The position numbers were made by a program, and so were the translations under genes. 64,000 nucleotides of DNA, taken from Cloacibacterium sp047601505 (GTDB lineage Bacteria > Bacteroidota > Bacteroidia > Flavobacteriales > Weeksellaceae). The number at the start of each line of letters is the position of its first letter. The first letter of the stretch is position 1. The notes under the pieces were generated by a model. The model did no database searches. It had not been told where the DNA came from and was given only the letters and a program-made list of their open reading frames with translations. Shown here piece after piece: positions 8,859-17,289 of the stretch. The stretch is from assembly GCF_047601505.1 (NCBI RefSeq), contig NZ_JASGJD010000001.1, positions 1,550,001 to 1,614,000 of the forward strand, in the 5' to 3' direction.

Positions 8859-9770
8859 TCATTCAATATTCATTTTCATATTTTCAGCATCAATGTAGAG
8901 CTGTTTTTTTTCAAAAATCTTATTTCCCAGCATTCCAGACATTCCAGAAAATTCCATCAGATAATATTGAGTTTTAGAATAACCTTCCACATAAGTAATT
9001 TCGTGAAGCATAATTTTAGTGTTGTTGAATTCAATCTTTTTATTTGTCTTAGCGGTGTAAGTGGTGAGAATATTATCCCAAGATTTTCCTTTTTCTGTAT
9101 TTATTTTTGAGTTTTTCAGCTTTAATTTTGTCCAAATTTCTTTATTGGTAAGAAGTTCAAAACCACTCGCTCCAGAATCATATAAAAATTTTTCTTCCTT
9201 TGAATCTAATTCAGCAGGTATAATAATTTTTCGTTTTTTAAATTTGAAATCGAATGTTTTCCCTTTTAAATTTTCAGGTTCAGAGTTTAAATTGAAAACA
9301 ACATAGTTTTCCTTAAAATTGATAATCGTTTTTCGGCTTTCAATAATGTCTGTTCCTATGGTTCCAATAATTTTGAGATTGTCTTTCTCTAAATTCTTAC
9401 CAAAATCAATAATTTTAAACTGATTAGATTTCACTTCGCAATTTCCAATTTTGAAACTCGTTTTTGCAATGTTTTTGTTTACAGAAATTTGCCCGATTTT
9501 AGAAATTGACTTCTTGTAAAAAATGGTACTTGGACTTCCTGTGTCAAACTGCAAATAATAGGTTATGGTATCCGAACCAAAATGAATAGGCAAAAGCAAT
9601 GCTTCTTTTTCCTTAGTTTCCCATTTCATTAGGACTTTTCCACTTTCATTATTTACTACCAGATAATTTTTTTCTGGAGAAAACTTTTTATCGAAATAAA
9701 AGTAACCGAAAACAACAGATAGCAAAACGACAATTGATAGCGCAAGTAGAATGTCCTTAAATAATTTCAT
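8859..9770 (-). CDS. Membrane-anchored two-lobed aspartic protease-like protein
   Basis: The 303-residue protein has one N-terminal membrane segment (residues 7-25) with lysines before it, so the rest should face the periplasm. Two aspartyl-protease catalytic signatures are visible: FDTGSPS at 75-81 and YDSGASG at 197-203. Each is followed ~60-80 residues later by a hydrophobic-Gly element (IIGTIGTDII at 134-143; GMSGMLGNKIF at 276-286), as expected for duplicated retropepsin/pepsin-like lobes. This fits the bacterial aspartyl-protease (retropepsin-like) superfamily with both halves in one chain. Substrate is unknown. An XRE regulator with membrane helices lies 86 bp upstream in the same direction, suggesting a shared transcript. 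Confidence 0.75.
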   Translation of the reverse strand: MKLFKDILLALSIVVLLSVVFGYFYFDKKFSPEKNYLVVNNESGKVLMKWETKEKEALLLPIHFGSDTITYYLQFDTGSPSTIFYKKSISKIGQISVNKNIAKTSFKIGNCEVKSNQFKIIDFGKNLEKDNLKIIGTIGTDIIESRKTIINFKENYVVFNLNSEPENLKGKTFDFKFKKRKIIIPAELDSKEEKFLYDSGASGFELLTNKEIWTKLKLKNSKINTEKGKSWDNILTTYTAKTNKKIEFNNTKIMLHEITYVEGYSKTQYYLMEFSGMSGMLGNKIFEKKQLYIDAENMKMNIE

Positions 9771-9856
9771 GAGATTTTTTTTGCAATGTTCTGCTAAAAC
9801 CTCGAAATATTCAGAAAAAATGATGCGACATTTTTACGACATTTTTGTGTTGTTAT

Positions 9857-10390
9857 TTATAAAAAGGTGGTTTTTAGGTATATTAATAATCTGCGAGATT
9901 TATTCAAACTTCTACCATTCATTACAACGATAAGGAGTTTTGTAATGAAAAATAAAACCAATCCGTAGATGAAAAGTGGTTTTCGGATGTTGAATTCTTT
10001 TTGGAAAAATGGACAAGAAATTAAAAAAACAGATTGCAAAACAGCTAGGATAATTTGAATTTCTAATATTTTTTTTTCGAGTTTTTTGTTGTGAAAATCT
10101 TTTGTTTTTGAAGTTAAAATAAAAGGAAATATAACTCCACCAAACGGAATAATTAAACCTAAAAGTGCAGAAAGATTAATCAATTTTGCTCTTTCAATGT
10201 TTTCGGTTTTTTTTGCAAGTAGATTTTCAGGATTTGTTTCTAAAGCTTTTGCAATAGAATGAAGTGTAAAACCTTTTAGAGAGCTTCCTGCTTCAATTCT
10301 TTGGATTGTTCTAAGAGAAATTCCCGATTTTTCAGCAAGTTCATTTTGAGTAAAATTATTTTTTTCTCTCCAATATTTTACATTATTCAT
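9857..10390 (-). CDS. XRE-family HTH protein with C-terminal membrane helices
   Basis: The 177-residue protein begins with a Cro/C1-type helix-turn-helix (residues ~5-58: NNFTQNELAEKSGISLRTIQ, IEAGSSLKGFTLHSIAKAL). After a linker come three hydrophobic segments at about 70-93, 110-130 and 138-157, making it a DNA-binding protein tethered to the inner membrane. Architecture resembles HTH plus DUF4870-like proteins of Bacteroidota. The membrane aspartic protease gene starts 86 bp downstream. Whether the two work together, for instance by cleavage and release of the HTH part, is inference only. Confidence 0.8.
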   Translation of the reverse strand: MNNVKYWREKNNFTQNELAEKSGISLRTIQRIEAGSSLKGFTLHSIAKALETNPENLLAKKTENIERAKLINLSALLGLIIPFGGVIFPFILTSKTKDFHNKKLEKKILEIQIILAVLQSVFLISCPFFQKEFNIRKPLFIYGLVLFFITKLLIVVMNGRSLNKSRRLLIYLKTTFL

Positions 10391-10767
10391 TATTATTTTG
10401 AACTTTTTTAAAATTAACAGGAATTGTTTAAATTGTTAAGAAAATTTTTTATAAATGTACATTAAAATAAAGATTTATCAATATTTATTTTGCAATTCGA
10501 ACACAATATTCATATAATTTAAAATCAATAGCCTTTAAAATAAAAAAATAAGAAGATTTTCCTAGTCTTTTTTACGCAAAATCATACTTTCCATGAGCAC
10601 GAATCGTAAACCTTAACAATTATTGAGCGATAAGTAATCTGACTAGTATTAAAAGCTACAACATTTGCCGAAGAATAGAACCCTGAACGAAGTAGAAGGG
10701 TTATCTTGTGTACTTCGGACAATACGAAAACTGAGCTATTAGCTATAGTCGCTTTATTTTCACAGTT
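10391..10767. other. Non-coding gap carrying REP-like repeat copy 1
   Basis: These 377 bp between the XRE start and the end of the next TonB receptor gene contain the 66-bp repeat described separately (10678-10743). Otherwise the sequence is AT-rich with no recognisable gene. The XRE promoter should be in the first part. Confidence 0.5.
10678..10743. repeat. REP-like repeat, copy 1
   Basis: This copy begins GAACCCTGAACGAAGTAGAA and ends CTATTAGC. It matches 13403-13468 at 52 of 66 positions without gaps. The core CCTGAGCGAAGTCGAAGG type of motif is common in Bacteroidota intergenic regions and is REP-like, with small inverted elements. Both copies end about 20-25 bp from the stop codon of a minus-strand gene. 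Confidence 0.65.
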
Positions 10768-13110
10768 TTAAATTCTGTTCATTGTTTCATTTATTTGCTT
10801 TTCTTTATATTCAGAATTGGAAACTTTTCCGAAATTATATTTTACTCCTACAGAAAAAACGGGAGTATTACCATAAAAAGTTCCTTTTGTAATAATTTTT
10901 TCATAACTAAATTGCTGAATAAAAACATTTTGCTTGAAGACATCGTTATAACGCAAAGTGAAATCAAAATTTGATACTGATTTTGTCAATCCCAAATTTA
11001 CAAGAAGCATTTCATTGTATTCATAAAGTCCTTGTGTTCTTTTTGTTAGCCAAGAAGCATCTAACAGAAAATTGAATCCTTTCCCTAATTTTATTGTATT
11101 GTTTGTGTATAAATAAATATAAGGAGTTGATTTGTGTACAATTGCAAGGCTGTCCTCTGTCTTAGAGTAATTTAAAGACAAACTATTTTGAGAGGTTAAT
11201 ATTTTATATTCAAAAGGCACATCAACACCTAAACTTGCACCAATTTCTTTATCAAAGTTTTGAGTGGTAAATTTTGAAATATTTTTTGTTTCATCATAAA
11301 AAAGACCAAAACCAATAGGATTTTTGCTTTCATAAACAGAAGCGTTTAAAGACCATTTTTTAAGATTTGCACTTGCAGATATTGTATTTGTATAAGATGG
11401 CAAAAGATTGGGATTTCCTTCGTATTCAACATAAGGACTGCTGTATAAACCTCCCGAAGCCAAATCACCATAACTTGGTCGTGAAATACTGCGATTGAAG
11501 TTTAAAGTATATTCATAATCCTTATTTTGTTTGAAAGATATTTCAGCACTCGGAAACCAATCCACAGAATTTCTTTTGATATTGGTTTGATTTAAAACCT
11601 GGTTGAAACCATTTGCAGAAGCTGTTTCCATACGAAGTCCTGCTTTATAACTGAATTTTTCTTTTTCTCCTGATAATTCTGCATACGAAGCCCAATTTTC
11701 TTCTTTAAAAAGATATTTAAAGTATTCTGATGGATTTATAGCTCTATAATCTATAAAATTATTTGTTCTAGCGTCTGCTTTTGTAAAACTTACACCAATT
11801 CCTAATTGATAGTTTTCTTTTATTTTTTTCTCTATATCAATTCTACCCGAAAAAGCATTCACAGAATATTTTTGTTTTCTGAATTGGTTGAAAATATAGC
11901 CTGCGTTATCAATATTATTATAAAAGTCATAATCTACATTATTGCTTTCGCGAGTGAACTGCAATCCTGTAAAAATATTTGCATCAATAGATTTCAATTG
12001 CTTATTATAATTGAAAATAGAATTTATCGTGGCTCTTTTCCTATCTTGATGATTGAGCGTTAATATTTGAGATTTTAGACCATTTTCTTGATAATTGGTT
12101 ATTGTATTGTTATCTCCTTTGTCTGGTCTTAAATTAGCATTAATGGCAAAAGTTAAATAATCTCCATCATTTAAATCTTGATATAAATTGGCTCCCAAAA
12201 TTACTTGTGGACGATTGGTGATAGATTTTATTATATAATCCGAATTGATATTTTTGCTTGGCACAGAATACTCAAATCCGTTACTTTCCCAATGCTGAAT
12301 TTGGTTGTAAGCGGTGTTAAATTTCCATTCCGTTTTATTTTTCTTTTGTTGAAAGTTCACTGAAAAATTATTGCTGAAACGCTTGTTGAATGTAGCGGTT
12401 TCATTAAGTGTAATTTTATATCCTTCTTTCTTGCTGTTTTTTAATATTACTTTTACAACAGCTTTTCCTTCTGCTTCATATTTTGCGGAAGGATTTCGGA
12501 TAATTTCTACAGATTTTATTTCATTCACAGAAATAGAAGAAAAAGTATTGAAATCAACTTTCTGATTGTCTATGTATAAAAGCGGAGTTCCTTTTCCTAT
12601 CATAGATAGGCCTTCTCCGTTTGCGTCAATCGTTATAAATGGCAATTTTGCTAATAAATCAGTAGAAGTTGCCACTTTGTTTAATGGAGAATTTGCTATG
12701 TCTATATTGATATTTCCATTTTGTACCTGAAAAGGTTTTCTTTTACCAGAAATTTTGATCTCTTCAATGTAAGAAACCTTTTCGGAAAGAACAATTTTAA
12801 AAGTTTTGTTTTCAGAAAGTTCAAAAATCGGCTCTTTTTGAGTAATGTTTTCAGATGTTATTAGCAGATAATATTGAGCGGGTTTTAGTTGTGAAAACTC
12901 AAAACTGCCATCTTGAGAAATTGTGGTTTTTATAAGCTCGTTTTGAGGATTGAAAAGATAAACTTCAGCCGTAGAAATTTTTTGTTTGTTGCTGTCGCTA
13001 ATGTTTCCATTAATTTTTAAATTTCCTTGTTGACCAAAAATATTAATGCTAGAAAACAAAATGAATAGAAAAATTAATTGAATGTGTTTTGAGCTTATCG
13101 AATTGTCCAT
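10768..13110 (-). CDS. TonB-dependent receptor, outer-membrane beta-barrel family
   Basis: The 780-residue protein has a signal peptide ending near INIFGQ, a carboxypeptidase-regulatory-like domain (~30-110: SQDGSFEFSQLKPAQYYLLI), a plug (~125-230: TDLLAKLPFITIDANGEGLS, EIIRNPSAKYEAEGKAVVKV) and a barrel to the C-terminus. It is the same family as the receptor at 5539-7968 but clearly diverged. The plug lacks a strongly conserved TonB box at the start. The substrate is unknown. It stands alone, with REP-like repeats on both sides. Confidence 0.83.
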   Translation of the reverse strand: MDNSISSKHIQLIFLFILFSSINIFGQQGNLKINGNISDSNKQKISTAEVYLFNPQNELIKTTISQDGSFEFSQLKPAQYYLLITSENITQKEPIFELSENKTFKIVLSEKVSYIEEIKISGKRKPFQVQNGNINIDIANSPLNKVATSTDLLAKLPFITIDANGEGLSMIGKGTPLLYIDNQKVDFNTFSSISVNEIKSVEIIRNPSAKYEAEGKAVVKVILKNSKKEGYKITLNETATFNKRFSNNFSVNFQQKKNKTEWKFNTAYNQIQHWESNGFEYSVPSKNINSDYIIKSITNRPQVILGANLYQDLNDGDYLTFAINANLRPDKGDNNTITNYQENGLKSQILTLNHQDRKRATINSIFNYNKQLKSIDANIFTGLQFTRESNNVDYDFYNNIDNAGYIFNQFRKQKYSVNAFSGRIDIEKKIKENYQLGIGVSFTKADARTNNFIDYRAINPSEYFKYLFKEENWASYAELSGEKEKFSYKAGLRMETASANGFNQVLNQTNIKRNSVDWFPSAEISFKQNKDYEYTLNFNRSISRPSYGDLASGGLYSSPYVEYEGNPNLLPSYTNTISASANLKKWSLNASVYESKNPIGFGLFYDETKNISKFTTQNFDKEIGASLGVDVPFEYKILTSQNSLSLNYSKTEDSLAIVHKSTPYIYLYTNNTIKLGKGFNFLLDASWLTKRTQGLYEYNEMLLVNLGLTKSVSNFDFTLRYNDVFKQNVFIQQFSYEKIITKGTFYGNTPVFSVGVKYNFGKVSNSEYKEKQINETMNRI

Positions 13111-13487
13111 AATTATTTAATCTTTTAAATAAGACAATTCAATTTGCAAAATTGTTACATTTGATGGGCAGTTTTTTTGCAATTGTTAATAACGACTTTG
13201 CATAATTTTCACAGGAAGCATTACTTCCGTGGGAAAATTTTGCAAAAATACTTTTAAGTTAGCTCAGCGTTCGTTTTTTTGTTTTGTAAAGTTAATGGGA
13301 AACCAATCTGTCTTCGCAAAAAACTCTTCTCTCAGGCTCTTCTCTTTTTCTAAAATATTTTGTTGAAAAAAAAGCTACTGAAGCAACCTCGCCTAAGTAG
13401 TGAACCCTGAGCGAAGTCGAAGGGCTATCTCATGTCCTGCGGACAAGACGAAACTCTGGTTATTAGCAGAAGTAATTTCTTAAAGAA
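13111..13487. other. Non-coding gap carrying REP-like repeat copy 2
   Basis: These 377 bp upstream of the receptor gene hold the second 66-bp repeat (13403-13468). The rest is AT-rich and should contain the receptor promoter near 13115-13200. No further gene was seen. Confidence 0.5.
13403..13468. repeat. REP-like repeat, copy 2
   Basis: This copy begins GAACCCTGAGCGAAGTCGAA and ends TTATTAGC, the partner of 10678-10743 (79% identity). A perfect small hairpin TGTCC-TGC-GGACA lies inside it. It ends 20 bp from the yoeB stop codon. Confidence 0.65.
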
Positions 13488-13745
13488 TTAATCATAGTGA
13501 AATCGACACTTTGCAATCAAAATTTGACCTTCTTCATATTTGTAAATTAATCTGTGTTCATCGTCAATTCGACGAGACCAAAATCCAGAATATTTATGTT
13601 TTAACGGTTCCGGCTTTCCAATTCCGTCAAATGGACTTCTTGAAATGTCCTTCAGCAATTCATTGATTCTTTTCAATTTCTTTTTATCATTTTTTTGCCA
13701 ATACAAATAATCTTCCCAAGATTCATCCACGAAAATATATCTCAT
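13488..13745 (-). CDS. yoeB: YoeB/Txe-family mRNA interferase toxin
   Basis: This 85-residue protein matches YoeB throughout: start WEDYLYWQKNDKKKLKRIN, middle PFDGIGKPEPLKHKYSGFWS and R-R-I-D-D-E-H-R-L-I-Y, and the C-terminal catalytic KCRFHYD with the conserved His-Tyr. YoeB binds the ribosomal A site and cleaves mRNA during translation when freed from its antitoxin. Its start overlaps the end of the antitoxin gene by 23 nt in another frame, so translation is coupled. Confidence 0.95.
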   Translation of the reverse strand: MRYIFVDESWEDYLYWQKNDKKKLKRINELLKDISRSPFDGIGKPEPLKHKYSGFWSRRIDDEHRLIYKYEEGQILIAKCRFHYD

Positions 13746-14001
13746 CTTGATCTTCGATTAATTGTTTCTCAAAAGAATTTTCACTTTTTAATTTTTCGAT
13801 TGCAGAATCAAGTCGCATTTCATTTTTTCGTGAAGAAAGTTCGTAATTTGTTGCCATTAGAGAATTGTATTCGTCGAGTGACATTATAACAATTCCATTT
13901 TCTTTTCCACGATTTATAATTAGAGTTTCAAAATTTTTTGCGACTCTATCCAAATATGATTTTATATCTTTTCTGAAATCAGAAACACTTGCAATTAACA
14001 T
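13723..14001 (-). CDS. yefM: YefM/Phd-family antitoxin
   Basis: The start chosen is 14001 (MLIASVSDFRKDIKSYLD). The longer frame adds 12 residues (MYIHLYRIKYKI) with no family similarity. The product has 92 residues. The Phd/YefM fold is seen in SVSDFRKDIKSYLDRV and NRGKENGIVIMSLDEYNSL, and a charged C-terminal tail (SFEKQLIEDQDEIYF) would wrap the toxin. It neutralises YoeB and should autorepress the operon. Confidence 0.92.
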   Translation of the reverse strand: MLIASVSDFRKDIKSYLDRVAKNFETLIINRGKENGIVIMSLDEYNSLMATNYELSSRKNEMRLDSAIEKLKSENSFEKQLIEDQDEIYFRG

Positions 14002-14037
14002 AATTTTGTATTTTATTCTGTACAAATGTATGTACAA

Positions 14038-14370
14038 ATTTTATACCATACAAATTTAACATTGTGTTTGTGAATTATTTCTGCATCGGAAAAAGTATTT
14101 ACGAAGTGCAGGCAAAAAGTGAACTGAAACCTAACGAAGTGGTTCGACGGAGTCAAAGTTCAATTTCGAGCCAAACGAAGCCGATGCTTTTTCAATGAAG
14201 TAAACTTACAAAAAAAAACTACGGAATTGAAAAGCAGCGGCGACGAAAAGATGCAGAGAAGTCCAATCTAGACTTTAACCCCGCATTTTGCAAATACACT
14301 GTGCTTGTTGCACAACTCAAATATAGTTAAAAACTGTTATTTATGATATAAAATTTTCGTAAATTTAAAT
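14038..14370. other. Non-coding region upstream of the IS remnant
   Basis: It contains the antitoxin promoter at its left end. Near 14299-14320 is CTGTGCTTGTTGCACAACTC with a small hairpin (TGTGC-TTGTT-GCACA). Because it lies ~50-70 bp before the transposase remnant, this may be the left end of the insertion sequence (inference). No gene was recognised. Confidence 0.35.
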
Positions 14371-14571
14371 ATGCAAGGACGAAAACACTTTACACCACAA
14401 CTATTCTACGAACTCAGTCTAGATATGCTAGTTCCGGAGGATAATTATTATAGAAAATTGTTAACGGAACTCGATTTACATTTCATTTATAAATCTACTC
14501 AAAAATATTACGGTAATGGAAGTGTAAAAATTGACTTTGTTTTTTTATTACCAAAAAACCAAGTATTTTAG
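14371..14571 (+). pseudogene. Truncated IS1182-family transposase (N-terminus only)
   Basis: These 66 codons match the N-terminus of IS1182-type DDE transposases (LSLDMLVPEDNYYRKLLTEL, DLHFIYKSTQKYYGNG). At YYGNGSVKIDFVF the normal YG-x-E-G-x-x-S-I-D-P-V-V-F-F-K motif breaks down and the frame ends soon after. No DDE domain is found downstream to 14909. It is an inactive remnant beside the toxin-antitoxin pair and the pectin locus boundary. Confidence 0.75.
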
Positions 14572-14909
14572 CTCAAGTTATAATAATTTTTTGCTAATTT
14601 CTTATGAATATAATTAACCTTAGTATTGGTGTTTTCTCTTATTAAGATAATATCATTGATTTTTATTTTAAAACTTCAAAAGTAGGTTTTACTAAATTTT
14701 TATGGCATTAAATCTGCTAGAATGTTATTTGTAAATAATTAAAAAAGGATAGTTTTATTTAATAATGAAATGTTTTTAATTGTAATGTAATCGTTTGCAT
14801 TAATGAAAAAAATAACTAAATTTGTTTCTTGTTATCTATTTAGCAATTAAGAACATTAAGATTTTTATTTTTTTAAATTTAGTTTATTTAATATTCAAAA
14901 CATGTTACA
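14572..14909. other. Upstream region of the first GH28 gene
   Basis: This AT-rich leader contains the predicted LacI-type operator at 14786-14799 and a TAAATTTG -7 box at 14817-14824, described separately. No other gene was seen. Confidence 0.5.
14786..14824 (+). promoter_or_regulatory. Predicted LacI-type operator and promoter of GH28 gene 14910
   Basis: TGTAATCGTTTGCA (14786-14799) matches the operator consensus found at five other promoters in the window. A Bacteroidota -7 box TAAATTTG is at 14817-14824. A TTG at 14795-14797, inside the operator, lies 19 bp upstream of it and would be the -33 element. Unlike the other sites, the operator here overlaps the -33 rather than abutting the -7. 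Confidence 0.6.
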
Positions 14910-16400
14910 ATGAAAAATTTATTTCTTGGGCTTTTTATTTTTTGTGCGTCTTTTATTAATGCTCAAAAGCATGATATTAATTATCACATTAAAAATGCTC
15001 CATTTAATTTTGGACAAATAATTTTGCCTACAATACCAGAAAAAACTTATAATATTAAAGATTTTGGAGGGGTAGGAGATGGTAAATTTATCAATACTGT
15101 GGCTTTTGAAAAAGCAATTTCTTCAATAAGTGAAAAAGGAGGAGGGAAACTCATTGTACCAACAGGAATTTGGTTAACAGGACCAATACAACTGAGAAGC
15201 AATATTGATTTTCATGTAGAAGAAGGCGCAATAGTTCAATTTAGTAATGATATTAATTTATTTCCATTAAGGGAAAGTCCATCAGGTAAAATAGATGTAA
15301 CGCCGCCAATTTGGGGAGATAATCTTCATGATGTTTCTTTTACTGGTAAAGGAATTTTTGATGGAGCTGGTGAAGCTTGGAGACCTGTTAAGAAATCCAA
15401 AGTAAGCGATTTTGAGTGGAAAAAATTAATTGCTAAAGAGGGGAGCGTTTTAAGTGATGATGGCAAAATTTGGTGGCCAAGCTATGAAGCCAAAAATGGG
15501 GAGAGACTTTCTAAAACAATTACCAAAAATAAGAATGCTACAATAAAAGACTATGAAAAACTTCATCATTTTCTTAGACCAATGATGTTCACCCTTTCTA
15601 AAGTTACAAATCTTTTGATTGATGGTCCTACTTTTAGAAATTCTCCTAAGTTTATTTTGAATCCAAGGCAAATAACAAATTTGGTAATTCAAAATACCAA
15701 TGTATATAATCCTAGTTGGGCGCAGAATGGTGATGGAATTGATATAAGTGCTTCTAAAAACGTAATTATTTACAATACTTTTGTAAATGCAGGAGATGAT
15801 GGGATTTGCATGAAATCTAGTGGAGATTCTAAAGACGGAGAAGCTAAACTGCAAAATGTAATTATTGCAGACTGTACAGTTAATGATGCTCATGGAGGTT
15901 TTGTAATCGGAAGTAATACTGATGGAGGAATGAAAAATATTTATGTTACCAATTGTACTTTTGATGGTTCTGATAATGGCATTCGTGTGAAAAGTAATTC
16001 GGGTAGAGGAGGAGAAGTGAGTGATATTTATATTGATAATATTATTTTAAAAAATATAAAAGATAATGCATTTATTTTTGATACTTCTTATGCAGATGCT
16101 CCTGTAGGCAGTACAAAAGAAAGTGAAGATGCTCAAAAAACTGGTGATAAAATTCCCTATTTTCATCATTTTTACATAAGTAATGTGAATTGTAATGAAG
16201 TGGATAATGCATTTTTGTTTGTAGGAATGAAAGAAAAACCAATTCAAAATTTATTCTTCAAAAATATAATTGTTGAAAAAAGCAATTCTGAAGTTTCAGG
16301 AGAGTTTGCTGAAAAAATAAGCTTTGAAAATGTGAAAGTTAATGATAAGAAGGATCTGAAAATATCGAATAAACTAACTGGTGCGATATCTGTAAAATAG
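14910..16400 (+). CDS. GH28 family polygalacturonase
   Basis: The 496-residue protein has a signal peptide (MKNLFLGLFIFCASFINAQ) and a right-handed beta-helix. GH28 catalytic motifs are NGDGID (273-278), AGDDGICMKS (294-303, catalytic Asp pair), AHGGFVIGS (327-335) and IRVK (358-361). They are slightly diverged from the N-T-D / G-D-D-C / G-H-G / R-I-K consensus but keep all three acids and the His. It hydrolyses alpha-1,4 galacturonic linkages in homogalacturonan or rhamnogalacturonan, probably in the periplasm since no T9SS domain or lipobox is present. It is transcribed alone, convergent with the acetylesterase operon, under its own predicted LacI site. Confidence 0.92.
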   Translation: MKNLFLGLFIFCASFINAQKHDINYHIKNAPFNFGQIILPTIPEKTYNIKDFGGVGDGKFINTVAFEKAISSISEKGGGKLIVPTGIWLTGPIQLRSNIDFHVEEGAIVQFSNDINLFPLRESPSGKIDVTPPIWGDNLHDVSFTGKGIFDGAGEAWRPVKKSKVSDFEWKKLIAKEGSVLSDDGKIWWPSYEAKNGERLSKTITKNKNATIKDYEKLHHFLRPMMFTLSKVTNLLIDGPTFRNSPKFILNPRQITNLVIQNTNVYNPSWAQNGDGIDISASKNVIIYNTFVNAGDDGICMKSSGDSKDGEAKLQNVIIADCTVNDAHGGFVIGSNTDGGMKNIYVTNCTFDGSDNGIRVKSNSGRGGEVSDIYIDNIILKNIKDNAFIFDTSYADAPVGSTKESEDAQKTGDKIPYFHHFYISNVNCNEVDNAFLFVGMKEKPIQNLFFKNIIVEKSNSEVSGEFAEKISFENVKVNDKKDLKISNKLTGAISVK

Positions 16401-16446
16401 ACATTTAGTTTTTTTATAAACTTATTTTAGGACTAGACAACTTAAC

Positions 16447-16486
16447 AAAAAAAGCAACTTTTCAAATTTGAAAAGTTGCTTTTTTT
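16447..16486. terminator. Bidirectional intrinsic terminator between convergent genes
   Basis: A perfect 20-bp inverted repeat (arms 16447-16466 and 16467-16486, core AGCAACTTTTCAAA) is flanked by A and T runs. It serves both the GH28 gene on the left and the acetylesterase operon on the right. Confidence 0.92.
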
Positions 16487-16512
16487 ATAGATTACAATTA
16501 CAATTAGCGGAT

Positions 16513-17289
16513 TTATTTTTCTTTGATGAATTTTGCTAATGGTAAATTTTGTTTCTTTATCTCAGCGATAAATATTTTAGCAATTTCTGTTGCGCCAAGA
16601 ACCGAAAGATGCGTATCGTCTTTTTTACCATCAGGATAATAATCAATTTCTTTTGGTTCGTAGTGAAGATGAAGTTTTTTGGAACCTTCTTTGCCATATT
16701 TCATTTCTAAATTTTCAGTAAGATATTGCATGTCAATAAAAGGAACTTTCAATTCTTGAGCTACAAGCCTTGCAATAAGTGTATAATTTCCATGTGCGTC
16801 TAGTAAAGTGCTTTGTTCGTTAAATTTTCGTCTGGCGATAGAAGAAAGAATAATCGGGATTGCGCCTTTAGAGCGTGCCTCTTCTACGTATTGTATTAAA
16901 TTATATCGATATGCTGTTTGTGGGTTGGTGTATCTGCTTGAGTCTGTTTCTTTAGCATCATTATGCCCGAATTGAATGAGAAGATAATCGCCTTTTTTTA
17001 AAGAATCTAAAACAGGTTTCCAAAGTCCGGTTTCTTTAAAGCTTTTGGTACTTCTACCATTTACAGCGTGATTTTTTATAATTACATCATCTTTGAAAAA
17101 TCGACTTAAAACTTGCCCCCAACCTCTTTCTGGGTTTTTGTCTGGCTCTGGTTTATTTGCCATGGTAGAATCTCCAATAGTGTAAATGGTGGCGTGGTGA
17201 TTTTTTTTAGAAATTTCTATACTGTTGCAACTCAATAATGCTAAAATGATGATGAGTGATGCTATTTTGTAATGATTAAAAAATTTCAT
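16513..17289 (-). CDS. CE12-type rhamnogalacturonan/pectin acetylesterase (SGNH hydrolase), lipoprotein
   Basis: The 258-residue protein has a lipoprotein signal (LALLSC, Cys21). SGNH blocks are complete: GDSTM with Ser41, NG at 77-78, GHND at 108-111, and catalytic DTH at 225-227 followed by LS. It matches the CE12 rhamnogalacturonan acetylesterase (RhgT/YesT) type, which removes acetyl groups from pectin backbones so that lyases and hydrolases can act. It is last gene of the operon starting at 21359 and overlaps the preceding CE8 gene by 14 nt. Confidence 0.92.
   Translation of the reverse strand: MKFFNHYKIASLIIILALLSCNSIEISKKNHHATIYTIGDSTMANKPEPDKNPERGWGQVLSRFFKDDVIIKNHAVNGRSTKSFKETGLWKPVLDSLKKGDYLLIQFGHNDAKETDSSRYTNPQTAYRYNLIQYVEEARSKGAIPIILSSIARRKFNEQSTLLDAHGNYTLIARLVAQELKVPFIDMQYLTENLEMKYGKEGSKKLHLHYEPKEIDYYPDGKKDDTHLSVLGATEIAKIFIAEIKKQNLPLAKFIKEK

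Noticed and set aside
14240..14330. Possible integron attC-like site (CCCCGCATTTTGCAAA followed by a hairpin)
   Set aside because: No paired R and L boxes, no integrase and no cassette structure; an IS end is the simpler reading.
15450..15893. 147-codon antisense frame in the first GH28 gene
   Set aside because: It is a shadow of the GH28 catalytic region.
16485..16505. Additional GATTACA half-site near the end of the CE12 gene
   Set aside because: It lacks the second half-site and a -7 box and lies beside a terminator, not a promoter.
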